Below, piece by piece: positions 26,821 through 38,653 of a DNA stretch of 64,000 nucleotides. A program made the position numbers and the translations under genes. How positions within the stretch are numbered: position 1 is the first letter of the stretch; each line of letters opens with the position of its first letter. The notes under the pieces are model-generated. The model searched no databases, was not told where the DNA came from, and saw only the letters and a list, made by a program, of their open reading frames with translations. This DNA is from Atopsyche davidsoni. Lineage: Eukaryota; Arthropoda; Insecta; Trichoptera; Hydrobiosidae. The DNA lies in the NCBI GenBank assembly GCA_022113835.1, contig JAILWY010000007.1:9091001-9155000 (forward strand), written 5' to 3'.

Positions 26821-26989
26821 TATAATTCTTCAAGATGCGGAGGGTGTAAATTTTTTGGACAGCTAATTTTCCGTTATATTTGAGTAAGCATCGCGAAATA
26901 GAACGCTGTTGATTGAACGCAAGTTGTGTCGCGACGTGTTGAAGAAATTCCGGCCAGCCGTTACTCTTATCAACCCGAAGGTACTTGCG

Positions 26990-27256
26990 TCCGCCTATCT
27001 GGCATATCGTGGCATTCCTCCCCCAGGAAGTGGAAGCACCACGAGGCTCGTGCTCGTAGGTTGGCAGCACTGCGCCTTCCCGCGTTTCCCCGGCGTCGCC
27101 AACTTCCGGCCGGTCGCGCCGCTCGATGAATCCTGCCATGCGCGGCGCAGAGCCTGCCCGAGGGCAGAAGCGCTCACCCTCGCCGGCCGCCCGCACCGAA
27201 TCGCTCTCGCAAACACTTAAATGTCGCGAAACCAACGCTAGAATCGACTATTGATA
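26990..27256 (+). promoter_or_regulatory. CpG-rich promoter and probable 5' UTR exon
   Basis: About 230 bp of CpG-rich DNA (for example CCGGCGTCGCCAACTTCCGG, CTCGCCGGCCGCCCGCACCG) ends near a consensus donor TTGATA|GTAAGTAAA after 27,256. The next acceptor is the GTTTGTTTCAG before 27,854, the 5' UTR acceptor of the membrane-protein gene. This makes a natural first exon with a ~600-bp intron. The long open frames across it on both strands reflect high GC. Confidence 0.45.
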
Positions 27257-27880
27257 GTAAGTAAACCGCCGATTGCACATTTCGCCATATTTACAACTTC
27301 CACAGGGAAGTATTAAGTGTGAGTGTTATTTTTTTAATTTTTTTTTTTTATTAGGATGTGTTGTAATGTTGCCGATTCACTTCTAGGCGTGTTGGTTTGT
27401 AACGTGTAGGAAGTAAAATGTTTTTGTTGTCTGGGAGGTTTCCCAGAATGGCGTATTCGGTTGTATTGTTTTGTAGCGTTTGTCGGTTTGTTATTGATCT
27501 CGGCGCTCAGAGTTACGTGAAGTGGAAAACGGACTAATCGAGTTAACAAACTACTCGTACATTGCTGGATATTCAGGATGTATTTTCCAACTCGAATATT
27601 GCAGCCATAGACCCGATATAAAAACATATTTACGAGTTCACCTACCAGACTATAGAATTATCCGTGAAGTTTTTTATCCATTAACTTTCTTGTGATTGTT
27701 TTTATTTTGATGATAAAAAAATATTTTAAAACCATGCACTCGGAAAAATCTAGAAAAGTCGCATTTGCAAAATTGGGGCGTGTAATTTCATTGAAAGTGC
27801 AATTTAACATTGTACAAGTATCTAAGGATGGACGATTATTTGGTTTGTTTCAGGTCTGTAGCGAGTAAAAATCTCTTAAG

Positions 27881-30800
27881 ATGTATAAGACGGTGCGTCA
27901 GGGGGAGAACAGTCTCCAGTACACCATCCTGCCGCAGACGGAAGAAGTGCTGACCAACAGCGGGATCAAGGGCAAGGGTCGGGACTACAGCCCCACCAAC
28001 CAGGTCAGGGTCAACACCAAGAGGCTCACTCTGTACTACATAGGACTCTTCCTCTTCGGACTCTTTCTGATCTCCAGCGGGATTCTGGTAGTTCTCATCC
28101 TGACCGGAGTGTTCCCTTTGGACGTGCCCTCGAAAATCATCTCCAAGCACCAGGCCCTCACGGCCAATGGCGGCAACTGTACTCCCAAAGGCTTCGAGAA
28201 AGCCATATCAAGAAAAAAGGAACTATCCAGTGTTAAACCGAGCGATATCGCCGATAACATCACGATCTTGCCGTTGTTGGCGAATCTCACCATCACGCAA
28301 GTTCAAGACAACACTTCGAGTCCCATTCTAGAGACGACTGAATCGATCTCAGTCCAAACTGTTAGCGCATCCCCATATCATGAACCGGTCTCCAAGAGCG
28401 ATTGGATAATCCCTGCTCTAAAAAAGCAACAGTCTTTCACGACGACCGTGACTCCTGGCGTATCGACCGAAAGCGGCAAAGGGACCACGCCGGCATCGGA
28501 CAAGCAGTCGACTCCGCTGTCGCACCAGCGCGAAAGTAACAATGACCTAATGCTGGGACACGACCCGCTGAGCTCGGACTACGATGACGAAGACGATGAT
28601 GAAGATTATGACTTGACGAAAGCTCCGACGACCTCCATAGTGTACACAAAAAAACCACCTCTCATGATCAGTAAGTTATTACCGAAACCCATGGGAACCA
28701 AGGAGATCCAACCGCTAACCACGACAATCAGCACGATAGATGCTTCCGCAACTACTCAGTCTCAGAACATATCATCGGCTACGAAGGACCCGAAGGCGAA
28801 GAACAAGACAAAGATGGACGCGGTGATGTTCGGAGAGATGAAGGAGAATATTCTAGATGACGACGATGAGGACTACAAGGAACCTTCCACTGACGAGGAA
28901 GACGTGTCCGAGCAGACCACCGGTGATGATGTGAAGATGTCGCAGGCCAAGTCTTCGTGGTTGCAGACCCGCTGGCCCTTCGTAGATCCCTCTTCCTATT
29001 TCCAGTGGACGGTGAGTTTTTTTTCGTAACATATTTTTAATTGTTTTTATTTCTAACGTTGAACCATGGTCACTTTTTTCAATTGGCCTTCCTTTATTTT
29101 TTCCAAATCGTTCAATCATCATTGTAAAAAAAACACATAAATTTTGTTGTAACTAATTGTGGGTAGTAGTAAACAATCTTCGCTAAGCGCTGTCTCATGT
29201 TGGCTCTGCAAAACCTACAATAAAAAACTCCGCCTTTGTAAATTTGAAGACTTCGGCAAGACGATCCCGGTCCGAGATTTCAAATCTTAATCTTAGTTTG
29301 AATCACGACAACTTTTCTTCGCGATTCAGTATGTGATATCAGTTATAATATGGCGTCTTACAATAGACGCTGCAATCCTCACATTGAAGTTATAATATCG
29401 TCTGGATATACTGTACAGTCTAAATCTAAACCATTCAAAAATAATTTAAAATTATATCTAAATAAATACGTTTGTATGACAACTAACAATTGTAAACGGA
29501 TTTCTGTGATCTGTACTGCAACTAAAAATCAAATTGTTAAAATAACTCTCAAACGACGAGAAGAAAATGAATTACTCAAAATATATTACTTTTCCGTCAA
29601 ACATCATTTTTCAATATTTTTAAATCAATATCGTAAAATAACTCAAGTACCAGATATTTTATTAAGTTTTTCATCACTTCGTTATTTAAATCGCAGACTA
29701 ATTAATTAATGCTGTTTTAATTGGTTTCACACTTTGTAATTTGTATAGAAATCGGAACCGTAGTGAAATTCAATACCTAGTCCAGTTTTTAATGCCTTCG
29801 CAAATAAATTGGTTTAGGTAGAAGTATAAACGTTCCCTTTATTATAGCTTCGGTCATGCTTTGTTGGTCCTCATTATCAAAGAGCTCAGTAATTCATAAT
29901 AATAATAATTAATATCAATTCTTTCACTGGCCGTCTTCGGTGTCATTTTGTTTGACAACACTTCCCGCATGTCCAGCAATGTTCATTTTTTAGGTTAGAT
30001 TTTAATCACAGACATACTCAATACATTGAAATGAATAATAAGAGGGACAGAATTTAATATTGATATATTTACATACACAGTAGAAAATATCTAAAAAAAG
30101 TAATAATAATAAGTAAAATATATTAATACGACATTTTTAACGTCTCCGGCACAAGCCCGGCTAGCTCAGTCGGTAGAGCATGAGACTCTTAATCTCAGGG
30201 TCGTGGGTTCGAGCCCCACGTTGGGCGCAACGCTTTTTGCTTTTTTAAATTTAAATTTTGTTTTACACTGTCATTATCTCTCCTGATTAATATTTCTACA
30301 AATGAATATTTGTTTGCAGAAAGCAGACAAACTATATTTATATATAGTATTGTAGTATTGAACTGATGTTTCAGATATTTTGTTATTTGTATGAAATTGT
30401 TTTGAATATATATATTTTTTTAATATAACATTATGATTAAAATAAATCAGGAAATACTTCTTGTTTTCACTTTGTTGACATTGTCTAAGCTTCTAAGCCA
30501 TAGTATGAGACCAGTCAATAAAGGTCACAGGTTATTTTCCTCCATGACAAAACTATAATTTATTTTTAATTTACAGGACTACAGCGCACGTGATAATCTA
30601 CTCCTACCAGCCATCTTATCCGCGGCTCTTTCTGCTCTTCTTGTACTGGCCGTTCTGTGTTATGCCTTGCGGCGCCGACAGCGTTGCAAGAGGAGGATTC
30701 AAGAAATCGGGGTAATTAACAATTATATCTTATAAGTTTTGAACATCCACAGCTCTGCTTCGCGGGGAATTGGGCTCTCACATGTGGTTTTGTTCTGTTG

Positions 30801-31224
30801 ATACATTGTGTACAATATAGTTAGTTACTCATACTTCTGAAGAATCTTTCAGCAAAATGAGAAGTCATTGGCTGTGACACAATAAAATAGAAAAGTACGT
30901 GAGAACTGGTTGAAAATAGCACCGTTTATAAACACGTCTTTGATTTTTTGTACCAGAAAATATCCTGACATGCCTTTTTATTTTCCAAACTAAAAATTCA
31001 CAGCAATAATAAGATAAAATAATAATCTAATGGAATAAAACGTAGTATTAATTAGCTTTAATGGCATTTAATTTTTATGAAACTCTTCAAATAGATCTCT
31101 GAGGAACTATAAAAACAGTTTGTAATATACTATGCTTTTTTTTTTTCAGAATCTGACATCTGATCTTCAAGCTGAAGACAACGCTGTCTTATTGACAGCC
31201 GAGAATCCCTCCGAGGAGGACTAA
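27881..31224 (+). CDS. Unrecognised 446-aa membrane protein with two membrane segments
   Basis: Coding exons 27,881-29,011, 30,577-30,711 and 31,150-31,224 join in phase 0 with GT-AG introns and end at TAA, giving 446 residues. The start is the first ATG after a 5' UTR acceptor at 27,854; an in-frame TAA lies just upstream, so the N-terminus is secure. A basic N-terminal tail (1-48) precedes a membrane segment (about 50-77, LYYIGLFLFGLFLISSGILV). A loop of about 300 residues follows, rich in Ser/Thr/Pro, with N-glycosylation sequons (NIT, NLT, NTS, NIS, NKT) and acidic stretches (about 231-246 and 327-346). A second membrane segment (about 384-405) is followed by RRRQRCKRR and a short acidic tail. 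Basic residues at both ends predict N-in/C-in topology with a glycosylated outer loop. I recognise no family; a signal-anchored surface protein or mucin-like protein is possible. The 5' UTR probably starts in the CpG block at 27.0-27.26 kb. Confidence 0.85.
29012..30576 (+). other. Intron 1 (coding) of membrane-protein gene
   Basis: It begins GTGAGT and ends TTTACAG. It holds the tRNA-Lys gene at 30,155. A 119-codon open frame at 29,350-29,709 is AT-biased, has no recognisable domain and is not accepted as a gene. Confidence 0.8.
30155..30227 (+). tRNA. tRNA-Lys (anticodon CTT)
   Basis: A full cloverleaf is readable. The acceptor stem GCCCGGC pairs with GTTGGGC (two G-T pairs), followed by discriminator G. 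The D arm is GCTC/GAGC, the anticodon stem TGAGA/TCTCA encloses loop CTCTTAA with anticodon CTT, the variable loop is GGGTC, and the T arm GTGGG/CCCAC encloses TTCGAGC. The A box (TAGCTCAGTCGG) and B box (GGTTCGAGCC) are intact, and a TTTTT terminator follows at about 30,232. It lies in the same orientation inside an intron of the membrane-protein gene. It looks functional. Confidence 0.96.
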
Positions 31225-34200
31225 TGAAGTGCTTTCCTGCCATTTTCTTAGTAGTATGGCCACCAGGTGCCATTTTAGTCGAGTCTAATCCAAATATAGG
31301 ATATTATCCAGACTTGGTCATGTGAAATGACAAAAATCACACAAATTCGGAGAAGTTTTACACTCTACTGAAGCAGCTGGATCTGCTAGTCTTTTATGTT
31401 AAGCTAATGATTATCAAAACTAGAGCTTCAACAGTACAAATACCACAGAAAAATATTAATAATATCATTATTATCTTCATATTAGTGTGATTCATTTTAT
31501 AGTAAAGAACTGTGCAGTTTCTCTTGATAAAAAAATATTTGACCCAAGACTGCCAAAAAGTTTTGTTTGAAAATTATCTCATAGTATTGTTGCGATTTAG
31601 AGTAGAGCTCATGTAATTATTTTTATTTAGACTGTGGTGTTTGTATAGTATTTTTTTTATTTTAATGTTTGTATCTATCTACACAATATGAGTTATATAT
31701 TTATTGATAGTTTATTTTATTGTAGCATATCGTTTTAATGAAAGCGCAGTCAAAAAAAGTTACTTCGCAAAATGAGCTTGTTAAAAAAAAAACAATGGGG
31801 ACTCTGGTGAAAGGTCCCCTCTTGTTCCAGATCACTATGAACTCACCTATTATAAGTCATCTTCCCTAGTCGTTAAGATCATATTAAAAACTAGCCTGCG
31901 TGTCAGCAAACAGGAACATAGACTATAGCCGCGTGTCACGCAAGGACTATGGTGAAGTTTCATAACATGTCATAGTAAAGCGTTTTCAAACTTATATCTG
32001 CTTATATCAATTGTTGTTAGTGCACTTACAAAATAGGCAATCTCTGTAACCTGTTCGAAAGGCTGAAGCCACATTTCACACAGCTCCAGGATGAAAAACC
32101 TGACGCCCAAAAATTTCCATTAACATCAGAATCATCTCGTGTAATCATTTATCACTGGCATGCAGGATGTATCTTTACTTTTTATATAATTAATATTTGT
32201 AAATTAAGATGAATATGAAACGCTTGTAATTTTAAGGCATGTGATATTATTACGATTGATCACCATCGTTTTTTTCGCAGGGCACAATAAATGCTTCCAA
32301 AATGATGAAAGTGAAATTGAAATAAAACCAAGCTGATATGATTCTAATAAAACAATCATTTTGCAAAATGCAAAGCAAATTTACCGGATTGAGAAATGTC
32401 CATTCTGAATATATTATTGTGAGAAAATCCAATAGCATTGATGAAATTCCTTGTGTACACAAGTCACGTCGATTTGGGTTTTTGGGAAACTTGCATTTTC
32501 ATACGTTCTCGTACTAGTGATAGAAACTATCATACTTTATTTACTGTAGAAATAGTTTTTCTCAAGTCATCACAATATGGTATGATAGTAACAATGCTAA
32601 AGATTTGCCAGAGCAGAGCTGCTGTTATTAGCAATAGTTGTAGTCAAACATCTCATCAATTGCCTAATTTATTTCTAATATAAAACATACACGCTTTCGT
32701 TTTCTTAAGGTGCATGCCGTTATCGACTCCATACTTGAGGATAGTTGGGCTAATATCGGTGACCCCAGCTAAATAAACTACTCTGGTGAATCTACAGCTT
32801 AATAAACAAACGCATAAAAAGCACAAATTTAACATTACCTATAATTCAATGACATGTATATTATTTAAAACTTTGGACAACAATCCTAAAAATGATTATT
32901 TTTTGTAAGACTGAATCGCTTGTGAAAGTGTTAGTATAAAAACATTCCCAATCTCTTATAAACATTGCTATAAAAATGTTATAAGTATTTCACTATGAAA
33001 ACCAACGGCCGTCTCGTAAATTCACAAAAATAAGACGTATGAATGTTGACTTGTCGAGTTTATAACTTATTTGAATGATACTTTCTTGTAAATGATTCCA
33101 GTATTATTATTGATACAACGCCTCTATTGTGAGCAACCATCGGTCTTGATGACTTTTAGTAAACATTTACAGTTTTATATCAAGTTGACGGTTAAGAAGC
33201 CACCACAGTTCACAAATACTGACCCTGGATATTCTGAAACGCTTAATACCAGAGCCGTATCTCTTATCCAGGTTCCGCTGAATATACAAACTTCAAGCTC
33301 AGCTGATCGAGGCTTGATTATTTTTTTTTACTAATCAAAAATCGCAATAAATAAAATTTTCCACTTTGAAGAATCAATTGTAAATATAGACGTTTTTTAC
33401 AATAATTAGCTTTCAACTCTCATAATAAATATGTATTTTTCAAGTGTATTTTAATACTGACCTATTTGCTGAAGAAGTATTAATATTTTTGTTTGTAGAT
33501 ATGTAGCGAGATTGTATGGACCTATATTTTTTCACCCCTTTGATGGAATTGTTTACATTGAAATGAGAAGAATCTAATATACTAATGTGAGACTTACAGC
33601 AAATGGAAATTAGCTTTTTACTTGTGCAATAAAATTACACAATTATAAAAACGTTGACAAACATGGAATAGTATTGATCATGCATATCAACTTAAATAAA
33701 ATACTGTGAAATACTCATAATTAATAATAGAAGATATTGCAGCATTTATTTTGTAAATGCTACCTTGAGAATAAATAGTAGTAATTGCTAATATAATGAA
33801 GTGATTGAAAAAGAAAATGTAATTTTTATTATGAGTAAATAACAGAAAATATAAATTATAATGACACCAACGACAGCCCTTTAGAATCCTGAATGCAAAA
33901 ATTAGCACAGTAATATTTTTTCAATTTGATAAGTATAATTTCCTTACCTAACTTTCTTTGCAATAGAAATGACGTACATATCCTATAAATAATTGTTAAC
34001 AATACTAACATCCAAAAACATCAGGTTAACATTTTTGTGTTGTTATACATAATTGTCATAATATATGCTTCATCTTGTTGGGAATCTTATTGTGAAGGAT
34101 TTAATAATATTTTTAATTTAATTATCATCTTCAATCTTCATCGTACACATGGCTGACTAATTGTTTGTACTTTTACATATTGATTAAATATTCTTAACAT

Positions 34201-37200
34201 ACTATAAGAACCCTTTGTTCGAAGTACTCAAATGGTACATCCAATTAATAGCTACAGCACTGCTATTCCAATTTTTATAATTGAGTAATTTTTAAAGTTC
34301 ATCTTCATCTGCGACTGTGAGTCTCCGAAATATAAAATTAGTCTAATCTTATTATTAGACTTTATTTTTAAACCGTCTGTCTTTATTTTCAGTAAAATTT
34401 AGACTCTATTTTGAAATATTCCCAAATGAGATTAAGAAATATGATGTAACGTTAAGTCAGAGTCTACTGTAGACCTTAGCGAGTGATGGTAAACCCAAGA
34501 GGAGATTCGGACGTTAGTTTTAAATGTTGGGTCCGTTTATGATAATTTTTCTGTACGGTGAACTTGTTTAAACCGAGATCCAATAGGTGTGTGTTATGGC
34601 AAAGTATATCAGGAGAGAGTTGCCAAATTAAGGGTAATTGTGGAATAGGTGGAGTCCATGTTGATAATTCAAAGTAATTTAGGTGACTTATGAATAAAAT
34701 GTATCTGACTGTATGTGATTTCAGATTCAGGGCCGGTATAGTATTGTTTTAAATAAGGGTCCGGGTTACGTCATATTGCGTCGAGTTACTTTTTTTTTGA
34801 ATGGCATGCAAAAAGGGTATCGGATTAGAGACTGAAAACGAATAGAAAATGTGAGTGAAAAATGTATATGATGCAGTCAGTGTTATCAGGTATGCTCTTT
34901 GAAAGTTTGATCAGGGGAAACTAGTTGACGAGCTTTCGAATAAATCACAAAGATTGCATAAATATAAAGTAAGTTGCACAAGTCCGAATTTTAGAGAAAA
35001 CCACTAGCAGTGTGTTAGCTAAATTGCAGATAACTGATTGTTCTCTTTGCATTTTGTGTGACATACTCAATAACCAGTTAATTTTTGTTTTATTTGATTA
35101 GACTTTCAAAACGGGCGACAATATGCTTTTTGATGGATATTGGAAAAAAATGGCTAAGATACGTATCTTCTTTTCAATTCAAAAGTAACTCAACTCCACG
35201 CGGACACTCACATTTGAGACAGTATTATACTTGATTGTGATGATTTAAAACAGTAGCTGTTGGAGGGGTATATTTAATATTATAAGATTAAAGAACAATT
35301 GTAAACGGAGACGGGAGCCGTTGTTTCAGTATTGTTACAAGCCACGAGACGTCTACGGTGGAGAGCTTGCTAAGCATGGAGCACTGCCAGCTTTGCTTGG
35401 GGCGCCCGCGGTGCCGTCAGTTACATACATTTGTTGTCTTATTGAATAGGAATGTTAATAATATTATCACTGTGTATTGTACTTAAGTTTCAGTGTCTAT
35501 TTATATGTATATCTCAAGTTCTAAACTTTATTTTGTAATATACAGAATTTTTGCTTCAGTCTAGAGTTGCCAGGCACATGGTGCATAGTAAAAGCAAAAA
35601 TTGATAATTTTCTCTACTAAAAGGCACTCACAAGATGTAAAATGACTTAAATTCGCTGAAGAGTTTCTGTCAATCCAAGAGACTGTCGTTTCTTGCAGAA
35701 CCTGGTAACTCTAGTTCAATTACACAAACTAGTCTGCCTTATATGCCTTTAGAACTCAGGAGCATCCAAAACACCCAGCAATTTTGTCATTATGGTTTAG
35801 ATAGAGTATCGTACTGATCTGTTTTGATGTTTTTTCTGAGATTAAACCGACCGAAGAATCACCTCCATATACACACAGATCAGTGCATAGATTATTGTCG
35901 TTGTCCTGGATAGTGAGTTTTTTTAAATATATAATATTGGTGTATTAAAATAGTATCTATAATGAATGGACAAACCTTCCATCATAGATATAGCCGATAA
36001 CAGAAGTTACTTGAAGACAAGACAAGATATAAAGTATGTAATAGCATTTTTCATATCTCAACTATGTGTTTAGAAAGCTGTTTTTTTATAAAATGTGTGT
36101 AAAGTAAGAGTAAAAGCAGAATTGTGTCTATATTTTTCATTCTAATGTTCTCTTAAATCCAAAATTGCATTATATAATAACTTTGATCCTATTTTAACTA
36201 CCAAGAGGAGCGTAAAATTAATCTTGTAATGAAGGACAATTCTAAAATATATCTACTTTCGTAAAAATACCCAACTCATAATTTCATGTTAGGCCGTTTT
36301 TTAATTGTGTACGTTTAGAGAAATCAATACGCTTGGTACGAGAGTGCAACTATGCAACGTAAGGCGGAAATCACACAAATAAACGTTATATACAACTACA
36401 ACCGGAGCTTTCATTTCTCAATATCAGTATCCAGCGACTACCAGAGAAAATAAAATGTAATTTTTTACTATAAGTGCCAATGAATTCACATCAACTATTC
36501 TTCCATGACATGTATTTTAACTCATTCGATTTGCTTGGCCTCAGTTTTTCAGGTGTGAACTTTTTATTTAAGCATGTCTTCCATTCACATATAAGATTCA
36601 AGAAATATGTTTTTGAGTCGCCAAATGAAATCCTTATGTTCCGGATTGACGAAGAAATAGATTATATGCACAATATATTTAAGTTTAACATATTTTTATT
36701 ATTAAAAATAGGCAATAATAATAAAGAGTTCATATTCAAAGTATAAAATTAAACAAAAAAATTGGTTAAAAAGAACAAATTATGTACAGTAAATAACGCA
36801 AAAATTTAAACAACGGGAGCACCATATAATTCAAGCCAACAATCTTTTCACTATTAACAATACAACAAATTTATTAAAACAGCAAAAACATTAATCTTTT
36901 TTGTACAATACTTATAGTATGTCAGTATGGAGAGTATTACATAAATAAATATTGAAGTTACATTTTTTAATACAAAAGCAACACTGAAATAATCAGGACC
37001 CTTAAACCAGCCATTTTATAAAAAATATTAGCCTAATTTTGAATATTTTATACAACGTATTTGATTATGATACTAGTTATTATTGAGTTTGAAAATGGGA
37101 ATATTTCTAAACATAATATCAATAGTTATAAATAAATTTAAGTTGAGGAATTCATTGTAGGTTCAATTTCTAATAACAGCATTCTCGAGACTTCGGAAAT

Positions 37201-38653
37201 CACAAAGCATGCAATTTAAGAAAACAGAAAATTGCTGTGTACTCATCGAACGAAGAACCTGCGATGTAAAATAAATAATAAACAACGATGTTAAAGTAAA
37301 AATATTGTTGTATATTTACTTTTATAAATTGTAGGGAGTCACTACAATTCTGTTTATCTCTTAGTGTCATACAAAAGTACGACACATGAAAATAAGAGGA
37401 TAGGTTTACATTTTTTTAATAAGCATTAATAATTAATTTTTAAAAAATCAAAATCATACGTATAAATTTGATAGTAATTATTCAGATAAATGCTGGATAA
37501 TAATTTAGTGAAAAGAGAGACAACAATTCAGTTCATGATTTTTTTAAAGTTAAATAAGTGTCTACTACTTTCACAGCTGTTGGCGTCTTCATTTTTATAA
37601 ATCTAATAAAAATCACATCTTTAAATAAAAAACAAGTAATTTTTCTTGTTAAGCATAAAATGTATATGTCAAACGAAGTAAATATATTTTCCGCTCGACT
37701 AATTTCAATGTATCGATATATGGATAAGAAAAAGAAATACAGATAATTGGTAGTTCTTTAACAACCTTACAGGGAAAAACATCACTGAAGGCATTAAGTC
37801 CGGTTATGATGGGTACATCAAGATTCAAATGATGTATGATTAAAAAAAAACTGGGCAGTGCAAGTTTCATTTGCCATCAATAAGTAGTAAATTAAAACAT
37901 ACCGACATGATTTGGATTAGCGTAAGATTTAGGTCCAGCATGTCAGTCAAGTTCTTTAGAAAAATTAAGGTTATTTTTTCCGCTAAGTGTTAAAATAATA
38001 ATAACCGCAAAGATAATTTTTTTTTAACTCGTATTCATTTGTTTTCTACCTTTTAAAATATTTTGAAATTGATTTTAGTTCAGGTCATTTTATGGTCAAG
38101 GGCACAAACGAGATATAGCAAAGCAGGAATAACAATTTTTACTACTAAATGTTTTATAAACATTATTATCATTATGAGAATGTTATGCATTACGAGTAGC
38201 CGCACCCTGTTATCAAGAAATCCTACATAATTAATGTCCGATTTATTATAAAAAAAACATTCATTTCTATAAAATTACACCTCACATCAGCACCAATCGT
38301 CTTAACTTTAATATAATTATAGACAAATAAGTTATTTGTACATATAAAAACTTGTATGTAAAAATTTATAGTTAATTGATATCATCTAATACACTCACAA
38401 CAAAAACTTAGATATTCGGTTAACATAGGAAAATGAGTTTGTGATTGTGTAGTCAATATTTTAGGTTCTCTAAAAATCTGTTCATCAGCAAGACAAGCCA
38501 TCACAATACGGTAGATCTATAAAGATATTTAATTGAATAGCTAAGAGAAATTTTCAAAGCTTAGATATTTGGCATAATAATATTGTGACGTACAATGCAA
38601 GTCGAAGTGTATTATCATTACAGACTAAAGGACAGTTCGTTGGGTTATGCAGT
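31225..38653. other. Convergent 3' UTRs and spacer
   Basis: No coding exon was recognised between the plus-strand stop at 31,224 and the minus-strand PC stop at 38,654. The left part should hold the 3' UTR of the membrane-protein gene; AATAAA occurs at several places, including 33,346 and 33,628. The right part should hold the PC 3' UTR; a minus-strand AATAAA (TTTATT on plus) lies at 38,242-38,247, about 410 nt after the stop. A GC-richer patch at about 35,340-35,420 is unexplained. Short open frames here (for example 36,474-36,746) are AT-rich and unrecognised. Confidence 0.55.

Larger units (their letters stand above)
11932..26989. other. Non-coding stretch with MITEs and microsatellites
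   Basis: No protein gene was recognised. The stretch contains the MITEs at 13.0 and 15.55 kb, a possible heat-shock-type element at 13.56 kb, compound CA/TA/TG and CA microsatellites, a diverged direct repeat at 19.1/19.3 kb, half and full palindromic repeats at 22.4 and 26.7 kb, a possible tRNA-derived SINE remnant at 23.85 kb, a GC-rich patch at 24.65-24.79 kb and a (TA)n tract at 25.0 kb. The rest is AT-rich sequence without visible structure. Confidence 0.55.

Noticed and set aside
26792..27235. 147-codon minus-strand open frame
   Set aside because: It spans the CpG-rich promoter block and a MITE; frames on both strands are open there, so GC content explains it.
29350..29709. 119-codon open frame in an intron of the membrane-protein gene
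   Set aside because: AT-biased, Lys/Asn/Ile-rich, no domain, no splice or promoter context; treated as chance.
36474..36746. 90-codon open frame near the PC 3' region
   Set aside because: AT-rich with Phe/Asn/Ile bias and no recognisable domain; lies in likely UTR or spacer.
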